From Rhizobium sp. BK313 (lineage in GTDB: Bacteria; Pseudomonadota; Alphaproteobacteria; Rhizobiales; Rhizobiaceae), in contig NZ_JACHZQ010000014.1 in assembly GCF_014193655.1 (NCBI RefSeq), positions 1 through 64,000 of the forward strand: 64,000 nucleotides of DNA, read 5' to 3'. The first letter of the stretch is position 1; every line of letters begins with the position of its first letter. Position numbers and translations under genes: made by a program. This document shows, one piece after another, positions 16,385-25,609 of this stretch. The notes beneath the pieces are model-generated. The model had not been told where the DNA came from. It saw only the letters and a list, made by a program, of their open reading frames with translations, and ran no database searches.

Positions 16385-17959
16385 ATGACCGAAACCGCGA
16401 CTTCCTTTTCCGCCCCACCGGGCACGCCGCCGCTGGTGCAGCTAAAGGGCATCGCCAAATATTTCCCGGGCGTCATCGCCAACGAAGATGTCGAACTCGA
16501 TGTTCTGCCGGGTGAAATCCACGCACTGCTCGGAGAGAACGGCGCGGGCAAATCGACGCTGATGAATATCCTCACCGGCATCTATCAGCCCGATGCCGGC
16601 GAGATCATCATCGACGGCTACGCCCAGCAATTCGCAACACCTCTTCAGGCGATCGCCGCCGGCATCGGCATGGTGCATCAGCATTTCAAACTGGTGCAGG
16701 CCTTCACCGTGGCCGAAAACATTCATCTCGGCTGGTCGGAAACACCGCGCCGCGCCTCGGCGCATGTCCTGGAGGCGCGCACGGCGGCGTTGGCGACCAA
16801 GTTCAATCTGCAGACACGGCCCGGCGCCCGCATCAGCGATCTTTCCACCGGCGAACAGCAGCGCGTCGAAATCCTGCGAGTGCTCGCAAGGCAGGCGCGT
16901 GTCCTTATTCTGGACGAGCCGACGGCGGTGCTGACGCCGGTCGAAGCCCGTGAACTGTTCAAGGCGCTGCGCGACTTCGTGGCGGAAGGCAATGCCGTCA
17001 TCTTCATCAGCCACAAGCTCGATGAAGTCCTGGAGATTTCCGATCGCATCAGCATTCTGCGCGGCGGCCGCAAGATCGCCACGGAAAAGACCGCCGACTG
17101 CAATCCGCGCATGCTCGCAAAACTCATGGTGGGCCGCGATATCGTGCTCGCCGACATGCGGCAGCGGGCAGCCGGCGCGGCGCCTGTCTCGCGCGAACCG
17201 GTGCTGGGCCTCAACGAAGTCTCCGCACTCAACGATGCCGGTGACGAGGCATTGCATAGCGTATCGCTGCAGGTCCATGCCGGCGAAATTCTCGGCATCG
17301 CCGGCGTTGCGGGTAACGGCCAGCGCGAACTCAGCCAGGTGCTGGCGGGCATGCGACCGGTCAGCAGCGGACGCATCTTTATCGAGGGAACGCCGATCGA
17401 GCGCAGTAACGCTGCAGATTTTGCCCAACGCGGCATCGGCCATATTCCGGAAGACCGGCTGCATAGTGGCCTCGCACCGGCGCTGAGCATCACCATCAAC
17501 GCCGTCATGCGCGAATACAAGGAGCCCTCCGTTTCTTCGGGCGGTGCCTACCGCCCGGGCGCGGCAACGGCGCTTGCCAAGGAGATCGCCGCGGCGGCCG
17601 ATGTCGTAATCCCGGATTTCGGCATGCCCATTCGCAACCTCTCGGGCGGAAACCAGCAACGCCTCGTCGCGCGACGCGAGATGCGTATCGCAAACAAGGT
17701 GCTGATAGCCGCCTATCCGAGCCGCGGCCTCGACGTCGGCGCCATCAACACCATGCTGCGCTACATCGTGGAGTTGCGCAATGCCGGCGCCGGCATCGTA
17801 CTGATTTCCGAGGAGCTGGAGGAGCTGCTGAACCTCTCGGACCGTATCGCCGTGCTCTACGAAGGCAGGATCATGGGGATCGTCGACAACGACAAGGCCG
17901 ACATCGACCAGATCGGCCTGCTGATGGGCGGCCGCGCCCATATGCGCGAGGTTGCCTGA
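16385..17959 (+). CDS. ABC transporter ATP-binding protein (nucleoside/simple-sugar type, two domains)
   Basis: A 524-residue protein with two tandem nucleotide-binding domains. The first has Walker A in GENGAGKSTLMN, signature LSTGEQQRVEILRVL and Walker B VLILDEPTAVL. The second has a degenerate P-loop region GVAGNGQRELSQVL and signature NLSGGNQQRLVARRE, with AYPSRGLDVGA in place of a canonical Walker B. This asymmetric pattern is normal for the BMP/ribose-type importers. ATG 16385 is preferred to the TTG just before it. It energises uptake with the two permeases downstream; its stop lies just before the permease start. Confidence 0.93.
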   Translation: MTETATSFSAPPGTPPLVQLKGIAKYFPGVIANEDVELDVLPGEIHALLGENGAGKSTLMNILTGIYQPDAGEIIIDGYAQQFATPLQAIAAGIGMVHQHFKLVQAFTVAENIHLGWSETPRRASAHVLEARTAALATKFNLQTRPGARISDLSTGEQQRVEILRVLARQARVLILDEPTAVLTPVEARELFKALRDFVAEGNAVIFISHKLDEVLEISDRISILRGGRKIATEKTADCNPRMLAKLMVGRDIVLADMRQRAAGAAPVSREPVLGLNEVSALNDAGDEALHSVSLQVHAGEILGIAGVAGNGQRELSQVLAGMRPVSSGRIFIEGTPIERSNAADFAQRGIGHIPEDRLHSGLAPALSITINAVMREYKEPSVSSGGAYRPGAATALAKEIAAAADVVIPDFGMPIRNLSGGNQQRLVARREMRIANKVLIAAYPSRGLDVGAINTMLRYIVELRNAGAGIVLISEELEELLNLSDRIAVLYEGRIMGIVDNDKADIDQIGLLMGGRAHMREVA

Positions 17960-17960
17960 C

Positions 17961-19004
17961 ATGGCCGCATCCTGGCGTCTTCAGCGCCTGCCCTCCGCTT
18001 CGCCTGCCATTGCCTTTGGAGCGCGCCTCGCGGCCATTCTGCTGGCATTGGTCTTTGCGGGCGTCGTGCTGGCCATCACCGGCGCCAATCCGCTCGAACT
18101 CGCCTCCGAGGTCATCGACTCGAGCTTTGGCTCGAGCTTCGGCCTTCAAGATCTCGGCGTCTTGCTGATACCACTGATATTGACCGGCCTCTCCGTTGCT
18201 GTCGGTCAGCAGATCGGCGTCTGGAACATCGGCGCAGAGGGACAATTCTATGCAGGCGCTTTTGCGGCGGCTGCGGTCGGTCTTTTCGTGCCGGGACCGC
18301 CGATCGTGATCCTGCCGCTGATGTTTTTTGCCGGCCTCATCGGCGGTGCGGTCTGGATCCTCATCCCGACGCTTGCCCGCGCCTATGCCAACGTCAACGA
18401 GCTGATCACGACACTGCTACTGAACTTCGTCGCCATCCTACTGGTCTATTACGTCTCGACCAGCGCCTGGCGCGACCGGACGGCGAATTCGGCGACGGCA
18501 AGATTGTCGGCTGAAATCCCCGAACTATGGGGTTCAGTGCATTGGGGCTTTCCGGTCGCCATTCTCGCCGCCCTCGTCATCGCCGGCGTCCTTGCCTTTT
18601 CGCGCTGGGGTTATGAGGTCCGACTGGTGGGCTCCAACCCGTCCGCAGCGCATTATGCCGGCATGCCAGCCCGTCGCCATCTGATCACGGTGATGCTGCT
18701 GTCCGGTGCAATTGCCGGGCTTGCCGGCATGCTGGAAATCGCCGGCACGGTGCATCGACTGCAGGGCGGCATCTCCAACAACTACGGCTATCTCGGCATC
18801 ATGGTCGCGGTTCTGGCGCGCAATTCCGCGATCGGCGTCATCTTCTCCGCCGCCTTGATGGCCTTCATCCTCAATTCCGGCATCATCCTGCAGACCCAGG
18901 GGCTGACCACGTCGGCCGTGCTCGCGATCACCGGCCTCATTCTGTTCCTGACCGCGATCGGTGACGAACTCGCCCATTACCGCCTCGCCCGCGACAAGGC
19001 TTGA
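17961..19004 (+). CDS. ABC transporter permease (BMP-type, first subunit)
   Basis: A 347-residue membrane protein with about eight to nine hydrophobic segments, of the branched-chain amino acid/simple sugar permease superfamily. The stretch QQIGVWNIGAEGQFYAGAF is the conserved motif of the YufP-like nucleoside permeases, and MVAVLARNSAIGVIFSAALM lies near the C-terminus. ATG 17961 follows the ATPase stop immediately; a TTG nine bases upstream is less likely. It pairs with the next gene to form the transmembrane channel. Confidence 0.92.
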   Translation: MAASWRLQRLPSASPAIAFGARLAAILLALVFAGVVLAITGANPLELASEVIDSSFGSSFGLQDLGVLLIPLILTGLSVAVGQQIGVWNIGAEGQFYAGAFAAAAVGLFVPGPPIVILPLMFFAGLIGGAVWILIPTLARAYANVNELITTLLLNFVAILLVYYVSTSAWRDRTANSATARLSAEIPELWGSVHWGFPVAILAALVIAGVLAFSRWGYEVRLVGSNPSAAHYAGMPARRHLITVMLLSGAIAGLAGMLEIAGTVHRLQGGISNNYGYLGIMVAVLARNSAIGVIFSAALMAFILNSGIILQTQGLTTSAVLAITGLILFLTAIGDELAHYRLARDKA

Positions 19005-19019
19005 AGGGAGAACGAGACC

Positions 19020-19955
19020 ATGGAGCTTCTGACCGGCCTCCTCACCACAGCCTTTCTCGCCGGTGGCGTCCTGGCGCTCGCCGCCCTCGGTGAAGTGCTT
19101 GCCGAACGCGTCGGTGTCGTCAATCTCGGTGCCGAAGGCCTGATGGCGATGGGAGCGCTGACGGCGATTGCGGCGACGACCTCCTTTCCCTCACCGATTT
19201 TCGGCTTCCTCGCCGCGCTTCTGGTTGGCGCGGTCTTCGGCATGCTGTTTGCCGTCGCCACCGTTTTGCTGCGTGCCAACCAGGTGCTCTGCGGCCTAGC
19301 GCTGACGCTGATGGGCAACGGCATCGCCACCAGCATCGGCCGGGCCTATTCCGGCATGCCGGCGCGCGCCACCTTTTCCGGCGTCGCAATCCCGCTGTTG
19401 AGCGATATTCCCATTCTCGGCAAAGCCTTCTTTTCGCAGAATATTCTCGTCTACCTCATCTACGTCATTCTGCCGGTGACATTGAGTTACATCATGTTCC
19501 GTACCCGCCATGGGCTGAACCTGCGCGCGGTCGGCGAAAATCCCGCCGCGGCCGATGCCGCCGGCATTCCGGTCAATCTCATCCGCTTCGCCTATGTCAC
19601 GGCTGGTTCGGCGCTTGCAGCTGGGGCCGGTGCCTATCTGACGCTCGCCTTCGTGCCGTCCTGGTCCGACGGAGTCGTTGCCGGGCGGGGCTGGATCGCG
19701 GTGGCTCTCGTAATCTTTGCCGGCTACCGGCCGATCCCGGCCGTTCTTTCCGGCTTGCTCTTCGGCCTCATCACCGCGATCGGTTTCGTCGGCCAGGCGC
19801 GCGGCTGGCCGATCGCGCCGGCCTTCCTCTCCATGCTGCCCTATCTCGGTACCATGGCCTTCATCATCGTGCCGGTACTTGCCTGGCAGCGCATGCGCCG
19901 TATCATGGCCGCACCCGCCGCAATCGGCCTGCCCTATTATCGCGATGTCCGCTAG
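19020..19955 (+). CDS. ABC transporter permease (BMP-type, second subunit)
   Basis: A 311-residue membrane protein of the YufQ-like group. The motif RVGVVNLGAEGLMAMGAL near residue 40 mirrors the NIGAEG motif of its partner, and ENPAAADAAGIPV is the cytoplasmic loop that contacts the ATPase. About eight hydrophobic segments are present. GAAGGGAGAA stands just upstream of the ATG. With the two previous genes it completes a full importer; the next two genes on the transcript are an oxygenase part and guanine deaminase, which points to a purine-type substrate. Confidence 0.92.
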   Translation: MELLTGLLTTAFLAGGVLALAALGEVLAERVGVVNLGAEGLMAMGALTAIAATTSFPSPIFGFLAALLVGAVFGMLFAVATVLLRANQVLCGLALTLMGNGIATSIGRAYSGMPARATFSGVAIPLLSDIPILGKAFFSQNILVYLIYVILPVTLSYIMFRTRHGLNLRAVGENPAAADAAGIPVNLIRFAYVTAGSALAAGAGAYLTLAFVPSWSDGVVAGRGWIAVALVIFAGYRPIPAVLSGLLFGLITAIGFVGQARGWPIAPAFLSMLPYLGTMAFIIVPVLAWQRMRRIMAAPAAIGLPYYRDVR

Positions 19956-19987
19956 ACTGGACCGAGAGACAAGGAAAGGGAGCGTTC

Positions 19988-20845
19988 ATGAGCCAATGTT
20001 CTGACAAAGCAGCCCTCGACCAATGGTATGCGCTCGAAACCGAAAACGAGATTCCGTTCGGGACCTCCGCGAACCGCCTGCTCGGCACTGATCTCATCGT
20101 CATGCGAGATCTGGATGGCACGCTTGTCGTCAAGGCAGACGATCGGGAAGAGCCGCTGCCGCTGATCAAGCGTTTCGGCCTCGTCTGGACCACGCTCGGC
20201 ACACCGCCTGGCGGTCTTTTCGAGCTTCCAGAGGCCGACGAACCGGACCGACGTATCGTCAATTGCGGCACGGTCGCAGTGCGCGCCTCTGGGCTCAGGA
20301 TTGTCGAGAACTTCCTCGATCTGGCACATTTTCCCTTTGTCCACACTGATATTCTCGGCGCCGAGCCGCATACCGAGGTGACGCACTACAATGTCGAGAT
20401 CCGCCGCGATGTCGACGAGGTCTGGGCGACCAATTGCCAGTTTTTCCAGCCACAGGCGGCCCTTTCGTCCAGCGAAGGCATCATGACCGACTATATCTAT
20501 CGCGTCATGACTCCGTTCACGACCCTGCTCTACAAGACCTGCCCGAATGCGGCGAACCGCTGGGACGTGATCTGCCTGTTCGTGCAGCCGCTCGATCCCG
20601 ACCGCTGCCGCGCCCATCCGGTGATGTTCCTGATCGATGACACCTCGACAACGACGGAGCTCGTGCATTTCCAACAGTTGATCTTCCTGCAGGACCGCAT
20701 CATCCTGGAAAACCAACGCCCCGTATTGCTGCCGATGGAAGCGCGCGCCGAGATCCCGACCCGCGCCGACGCCACTTCAATCGCTTATCGCCGCTGGCTG
20801 AAGGAGAAGGGCATCACCTACGGCACAACCATCATGGCCGCCTGA
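19988..20845 (+). CDS. Ring-hydroxylating oxygenase alpha-type catalytic protein lacking the Rieske cluster (NdmC-like)
   Basis: A 285-residue protein with the mononuclear-iron domain of Rieske oxygenases: Asn 108, Asp 111, His 114 and His 119 in ENFLDLAHFPFVH, with a probable third ligand Asp 236 in LQDRIILENQRP. At the N-terminus the Rieske base fold can still be followed (DQWYALETENEIP, LLGTDLIVMRD, then KRFGLVWTTLG), but the roughly 40 residues that carry CxH and CxxH are missing. It cannot hold the [2Fe-2S] cluster by itself. NdmC of Pseudomonas putida, an N7-demethylase of 7-methylxanthine, has the same shortened build. I infer that electrons come from the separate Rieske protein at 14041-14703. 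Confidence 0.88.
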   Translation: MSQCSDKAALDQWYALETENEIPFGTSANRLLGTDLIVMRDLDGTLVVKADDREEPLPLIKRFGLVWTTLGTPPGGLFELPEADEPDRRIVNCGTVAVRASGLRIVENFLDLAHFPFVHTDILGAEPHTEVTHYNVEIRRDVDEVWATNCQFFQPQAALSSSEGIMTDYIYRVMTPFTTLLYKTCPNAANRWDVICLFVQPLDPDRCRAHPVMFLIDDTSTTTELVHFQQLIFLQDRIILENQRPVLLPMEARAEIPTRADATSIAYRRWLKEKGITYGTTIMAA

Positions 20846-20859
20846 AAAGAGGCGCACTC

Positions 20860-22218
20860 ATGGATCTGCGCAACAAGACACTCAGTGCATCGGGATTTCA
20901 TTCGCCGGAACGCGGCACCATCGACGTTCTGAACGATGTACTGATCGAGATCGATGCTGACGGCGTGATCACCGCCGTTCATCGTCACGGTGATCCGAAT
21001 TACCGGATCATCCTTGACGCGCGCGACGCATCCGGCGAACTCGTGACCCTGCCGGCCGGCTCCTACATTCTGCCCGGCTTCGTCGATCTGCATGTGCACG
21101 CGCCGCAATATCCGCAACTCGGCGATGCGCTCGACGTGCCCTTGGAAGTCTGGCTGCAGAAATACACTTTCCCATTGGAGGCGCGCTATCAGGACGCCGC
21201 TTTTGCGCGCCATATCTACGGTCTGCTGGTCGAGGACCTGCTTGCCAACGGCACGACGACGGCGCTTTATTTTGCCACCATCCACCAGGAAGCGACGCGG
21301 ACGCTTGTCGATATTTGCCTGGAAAAAGGCCAGCGCGCCCTGATCGGCAAAGTGGCTATGGATAATGCCGATGAATGTCCGGACTACTACCGCGACCTAT
21401 CGGCGGAAGAGGCGCTCGACGGCACGCGGGCGCTGATCGATTACGTGCGCGGCCATCCGGACAATCACGAAGGGCGCGTTCTGCCCGTCGTCACGCCGCG
21501 CTTCATCCCCTCCTGTACCGACGCGACGCTCGAGGGCCTCGGTGCCATCGCCAGGGAATGCGGCTGCCACGTGCAGACCCATTGTTCGGAAAGCGACTGG
21601 GCGCATGGTTATGTTCTCGCTCGGCATGGCATGACGGATACGGACAGCTTCGATCGCTTCGGCCTGCTCAGCCGCAAGACGGTTCTGGCGCATGCGAATT
21701 TCCTGACGGCGAAGGATATGGAAACGGTCCGTGCGCGCCAAGCCGCTGTCGCGCATTGCCCGCTTTCGAACGCCTATTTCGCCAATGCCGTCTTTCCATT
21801 GCGTGCCGCACTGGACAAGGGGCTGCATGTTGGTCTCGGCACGGACATTTCCGGTGGCCCGAGCGCTTCTATGATCGAGAACGCCCGTGGCGCAATCCTG
21901 GCGTCGCGGATGCTGCAGAGTGGTGTCGACCCGAACCTGCCGCCATCAGCCCGCTCGACGTTCGGCCCGGCTCAGATCGATTTTCGGGATGCCTTCTATA
22001 TCGCAACGACCGGCGGCGGCATTGCGCTCGATCTCCCCGTCGGGCAATTCACGCCCGGCTATCAGTTCGACGCCGTGCTCATCGATGCCGATGCCGAGAA
22101 GGGCACCGTGCAGCTGTTCGAAGACCGCGACAAGGGCGAGCGTATCCTGCAGAAAATCATCTATACCGCGTCAAGGCCAAACATCGCGGCCACCTGGGTC
22201 GGCGGCCGCAAGGTTTAA
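20860..22218 (+). CDS. guaD: Guanine deaminase
   Basis: A 452-residue amidohydrolase that turns guanine into xanthine and ammonia. PGFVDLHVHAPQYPQLGDALD carries the HxH zinc ligands together with the APQY residues typical of guanine deaminase. HCSESDWAHGYV and VLAHANFLT supply further histidines, HCPLSNAYFA follows, and GTDISGGPSASM holds the catalytic aspartate. Length is normal. It lies 14 bases after the oxygenase gene with GAAAAGAGG upstream. With adenine deaminase in the opposite operon it makes a base-salvage/catabolic pair. It may act on a base released by the oxygenase. Confidence 0.93.
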   Translation: MDLRNKTLSASGFHSPERGTIDVLNDVLIEIDADGVITAVHRHGDPNYRIILDARDASGELVTLPAGSYILPGFVDLHVHAPQYPQLGDALDVPLEVWLQKYTFPLEARYQDAAFARHIYGLLVEDLLANGTTTALYFATIHQEATRTLVDICLEKGQRALIGKVAMDNADECPDYYRDLSAEEALDGTRALIDYVRGHPDNHEGRVLPVVTPRFIPSCTDATLEGLGAIARECGCHVQTHCSESDWAHGYVLARHGMTDTDSFDRFGLLSRKTVLAHANFLTAKDMETVRARQAAVAHCPLSNAYFANAVFPLRAALDKGLHVGLGTDISGGPSASMIENARGAILASRMLQSGVDPNLPPSARSTFGPAQIDFRDAFYIATTGGGIALDLPVGQFTPGYQFDAVLIDADAEKGTVQLFEDRDKGERILQKIIYTASRPNIAATWVGGRKV

Positions 22219-22226
22219 GAGCAGCG

Positions 22227-24497
22227 CTACGCCGCTTTGCTGATGCGAACCGGAACCGATTTATAAGACGGCGTGCCGCTTTCCTTGTCCTGATAGTCGA
22301 TCGGGATCAGGCAGTTTGCCTCCGGATAATAGGCGGCGACTGAACCCGGCGCGATGTCGTAGGAAATGGCCGTCAGCTTCAGCAGCCGCTTGCCGCCCGA
22401 AGGCAATGCCGTCTCGATCTCGACAAGATCACCATGCTCGAGCCCGTTCGCCGCCAGATCGCCGTCATTCATGAACAACACGTCGCGCCGGCCGAAAACG
22501 CCGCGATAGCGATCGTCGAGACCATAGATCGTCGTATTGTACTGATCGTGACTGCGGATCGTTGCAAGCTTCAGAATGCCGGCATCGGCAAGAGCGATGT
22601 CCTCATTAAGCCCTTGGAACAGCAGGAATTCCGCCTTGGCGGAAGGAGTCTTCCAAACACGCTCGGTTGGCCCAAGAGGCAGGCGGAAACCGCCCGGTAC
22701 ACGGATGCGCTCATTGTAGCGCGCGAAATCGGGGAAGACGATTTCGATCTTGTCGCGGATGCGGTCATAGTCGGCAACCAGGTCCATCCAGGCGACCTTG
22801 CTGTCGGGCAAGGTGGCCTGCGCCATACCGGCAACGATCGCCGGTTCAGAGCGCAGTTGGTCCGAGGCAGGCTTCAGCTTGCCGCGCGAGGCATGCACCA
22901 TGGACATCGAATCCTCGATCGTCACCGATTGCGGTCCGGAGGCCTGGATATCCTGCTCGGTGCGTCCAAGCACCGGCAGGATGATCGATTCCTTGCCGAT
23001 CAGCAGATGCGAGCGGTTGAGCTTGGTATTCATGTGGACGGCAAGGTCGAGATTGCGCATGCCCTCGGCGCAGAGTTCTGGATCCGGCAACGCGATCGAA
23101 AAATTGCCCCCGAGGCAGAGCAGCACCTTCGACCGCCCTTCCGCCATAGCCTGCATTGCCGCGACCGCATCGTGGCCGTGGTGCTCAGGCGATTTGAAGC
23201 CGAAAGCGCGCTCGATGCCGGCAAACATCGCGGGATTCGGCCTCTCGCTGATCCCGACTGTGCGATTGCCCTGCACGTTGGAATGGCCGCGTAGTGGGCA
23301 GATGCCGGCGCCGGGCTTGCCGAAATTGCCGCGCAGCAGCAACAGGTTGGCGATCTGCTGCACATTGGCCGTCCCCTTGGCGTGCTGGGTAATGCCCATG
23401 CCGTAGCTGACGATCGTGGCGTTCGATTTGACATAGGCTGCCGCGACCCGTTCCAAGTCTGCCTGCGCCAGGCCGGATGCCCTTTCGATATCGGTCCATG
23501 CCGTCTGCTTGAGATCGGCGACGAAGGCGTCGAAGCCGTTGGTGTGTTCGGCAATGAAGGCATGGTCGAGTGCGTCATCAGACGCTTCGGCCAACTCCAA
23601 CACCGCCTTCATGATGCCTTTGAGCGCTGCCGCATCGCCGCCGATCTTGACCTGATAGTAGGAGGAGGCAATCCGCGTCGAGCCGAAAGTGCCCATCTCG
23701 ATCGGGTTCTGCGGATCGGCGAAGCGTTCGAGTGCCCGCTCTTTCAGTGGATTGAAGACGATGATCGGCACGCCACGCCGGGAGGATTCATGCAGCGTCC
23801 CCATCATGCGCGGATGGTTGGTGCCGGGATTGTGGCCCATCGCAATGATCAGCTCGCAGCGGTCGAAATCCTCCAGCGAGACCGTGCCCTTTCCGATGCC
23901 GATCGAATGCGGCAGCCCGACGCTGGTTGCCTCGTGGCACATGTTGGAGCAATCGGGAAAATTATTGGTGCCGTATTCGCGCGCAAAAATCTGGAAAAGG
24001 AAGGCAGCCTCGTTGGAGGCGCGGCCGGACGTGTAGAATTCCGCCATGTTGGGGTCCGGCAGGCTGCGCATGAGATCGCCGATGCGGGCAAAGGCTGCAT
24101 CCCATTCGATCGGCCGATAGGTATCGGTCGCGCGGTCATAGACCATCGGGTGGGTCAGCCTGCCCTCATTTTCCAGTTCGTAATCGCTCCATTGCAGCAG
24201 CTCGGTTACGGTATGCTTGGCGAAGAAGTCGGGCGTCACGCGCTTGTTCGTCGCTTCCCAGGTGACGGCCTTTGCGCCGTTTTCGCAGAACTGGAAGGTG
24301 GACGTATGTTCCTTGTCGGGCCAGGCGCAGCCGGGGCAGTCGAAACCATCGGGCTTGTTGGTCCGCAGAAGAAGCAAAGGCGCCTCGGTGACATCCATCT
24401 GCTCACGCACGGCCTTGGCCGTCGCTCTCAATGCGCCCCAGCCACCGGCAGGATTGCTGTAGGCACGAATTCCCGGAACTTCACGCTTCTGCGCCAT
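22227..24497 (-). CDS. FdhF/YdeP family molybdopterin oxidoreductase
   Basis: A 756-residue protein related to formate dehydrogenase alpha subunits. The N-terminal DCPGCAWPD plus a later Cys in FQFCENGAKA form a shortened iron-sulfur site, as in YdeP. The molybdopterin-binding domains include GRASNEAAFLFQIFAREYGT, NFPDCSNMCHEATSVG, GHNPGTNHPRM and GKPGAGICPLRGHSNVQG, and the C-terminal dinucleotide-binding domain includes TIRSHDQYNTTIYG. I chose ATG 24497, six bases after AAGGAG. YdeP-type proteins have no proven substrate; in enteric bacteria they are linked to acid tolerance. It converges with guanine deaminase, eight bases away, and is probably independent of it. No fdhD-like gene lies nearby. 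Confidence 0.88.
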   Translation of the reverse strand: MAQKREVPGIRAYSNPAGGWGALRATAKAVREQMDVTEAPLLLLRTNKPDGFDCPGCAWPDKEHTSTFQFCENGAKAVTWEATNKRVTPDFFAKHTVTELLQWSDYELENEGRLTHPMVYDRATDTYRPIEWDAAFARIGDLMRSLPDPNMAEFYTSGRASNEAAFLFQIFAREYGTNNFPDCSNMCHEATSVGLPHSIGIGKGTVSLEDFDRCELIIAMGHNPGTNHPRMMGTLHESSRRGVPIIVFNPLKERALERFADPQNPIEMGTFGSTRIASSYYQVKIGGDAAALKGIMKAVLELAEASDDALDHAFIAEHTNGFDAFVADLKQTAWTDIERASGLAQADLERVAAAYVKSNATIVSYGMGITQHAKGTANVQQIANLLLLRGNFGKPGAGICPLRGHSNVQGNRTVGISERPNPAMFAGIERAFGFKSPEHHGHDAVAAMQAMAEGRSKVLLCLGGNFSIALPDPELCAEGMRNLDLAVHMNTKLNRSHLLIGKESIILPVLGRTEQDIQASGPQSVTIEDSMSMVHASRGKLKPASDQLRSEPAIVAGMAQATLPDSKVAWMDLVADYDRIRDKIEIVFPDFARYNERIRVPGGFRLPLGPTERVWKTPSAKAEFLLFQGLNEDIALADAGILKLATIRSHDQYNTTIYGLDDRYRGVFGRRDVLFMNDGDLAANGLEHGDLVEIETALPSGGKRLLKLTAISYDIAPGSVAAYYPEANCLIPIDYQDKESGTPSYKSVPVRISKAA

Positions 24498-24655
24498 CAC
24501 ACGCTCCTTTGGTTGCCTCCCAAGACTCCCTCAATGAAACTAGCCGATTGGCGAATATTTTCCACATATTAAGGAGAAACAGACAATGGATTCGTTGTGC
24601 ACTGCATCAAGCGACCGCGTCCTTGACGCCGTTGCATCCTGGCGGGACCAACCCC

Positions 24656-25609
24656 TCAATTCTTGAAAACGAAACAAGCACCACCTTTTTGGCGGACTTG
24701 AGCGCAAACCGCATCCGCCTCTGCGCGCGTCTCCCGGCCGATGCGCGCGGCGTATCGGATGCGAAAGCCGAAGTCGGCGTTGCGCTGGCGCACAATGAGC
24801 GGCTTTTCTTCATTCAGCGGTGACGGAAGCTTGCCGACATCATCGGAGAAAAGCCGCCGGACGGCATCGAGCTGGAAATGCTCCGCCAGTTGAGCGCCCC
24901 AGGGCGCCCAGGGCCGCTCCTGCTCCAAAGCGACCTGCTTCAGCCGACGGCTGCCGGCAAGCGCCATGCAGGCCTGCGTGAAAGGCTTGCCTTTGTCGAG
25001 TTCCGGCGCAACCGTATCAGGCGGGTCATCCTTCCATTGCTCGACCGTATGGGCCGTAATGGCAGTCACGTAGCTGCGCGTCTCATAGGGGAGACTGCCG
25101 GAGTTGAGAAAATTTGCGAGGCCGTTTTCGCCGGCATTATAGGCCGCCGTCGCCAGACCCAGATTGCCGAAACGGTTGCGCAATTCGTCCAGGTAAGCTG
25201 CCGCCTTGCCCAGCGCCTCCAGCGTATCGTAGCTATCTTGAACACCGCGCAACCTCGCGGTTCCCGGCATGAATTGGGCAATGCCTTGCGCGCCCTTCGG
25301 GCTGACCGCATCGGGGCGAAACGTGCTCTCGCGCCAGATGAGCCTGGCAAGATAATCCGGCGGCAGATGATTGGCCCGGGCGAAATAGTCGATCGCCTTG
25401 CAGAGGTCGCGACTATAACTTTCCTTGCGGATACAAAGTGTTTCGCCGTTATCCGTTATCAAAGGTCCGGAAATACAGGCTGGCGGCGCAACGCTCCATT
25501 CAGGTTGGGCCTTCACAGGGCAAACGGCGGCGAAAACCGCAACGCCGGACGCAATAACGAAATCTATGGTCTTGCCGACAAAGCTGGGCCGATGCTGTTT
25601 GCCTGCCAT
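24656..25609 (-). CDS. Lytic transglycosylase domain protein
   Basis: A 317-residue exported protein with an SLT-type domain that cleaves peptidoglycan glycan strands. A hydrophobic N-terminal segment (about residues 12-34, ending near VKAQPEW) is a signal sequence. The domain runs from about residue 75 to 190: LARLIWRESTFRPDAVS holds the catalytic glutamate, KGAQGIAQFMPGTA follows, and AAYNAGENG ends it. The remaining 120 residues have no motif I recognise. Neighbours give no context. It ends 155 bases from the YdeP start. Confidence 0.85.
   Translation of the reverse strand: MAGKQHRPSFVGKTIDFVIASGVAVFAAVCPVKAQPEWSVAPPACISGPLITDNGETLCIRKESYSRDLCKAIDYFARANHLPPDYLARLIWRESTFRPDAVSPKGAQGIAQFMPGTARLRGVQDSYDTLEALGKAAAYLDELRNRFGNLGLATAAYNAGENGLANFLNSGSLPYETRSYVTAITAHTVEQWKDDPPDTVAPELDKGKPFTQACMALAGSRRLKQVALEQERPWAPWGAQLAEHFQLDAVRRLFSDDVGKLPSPLNEEKPLIVRQRNADFGFRIRYAARIGRETRAEADAVCAQVRQKGGACFVFKN

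Noticed and set aside
16442..17962. Long 506-codon open frame on the minus strand
   Set aside because: It is the antisense of the BMP-type ATPase gene; the plus-strand protein has all ABC motifs, while the antisense translation is rich in repeated Arg/His/Asp without any family pattern. Long antisense frames are expected at this GC content.
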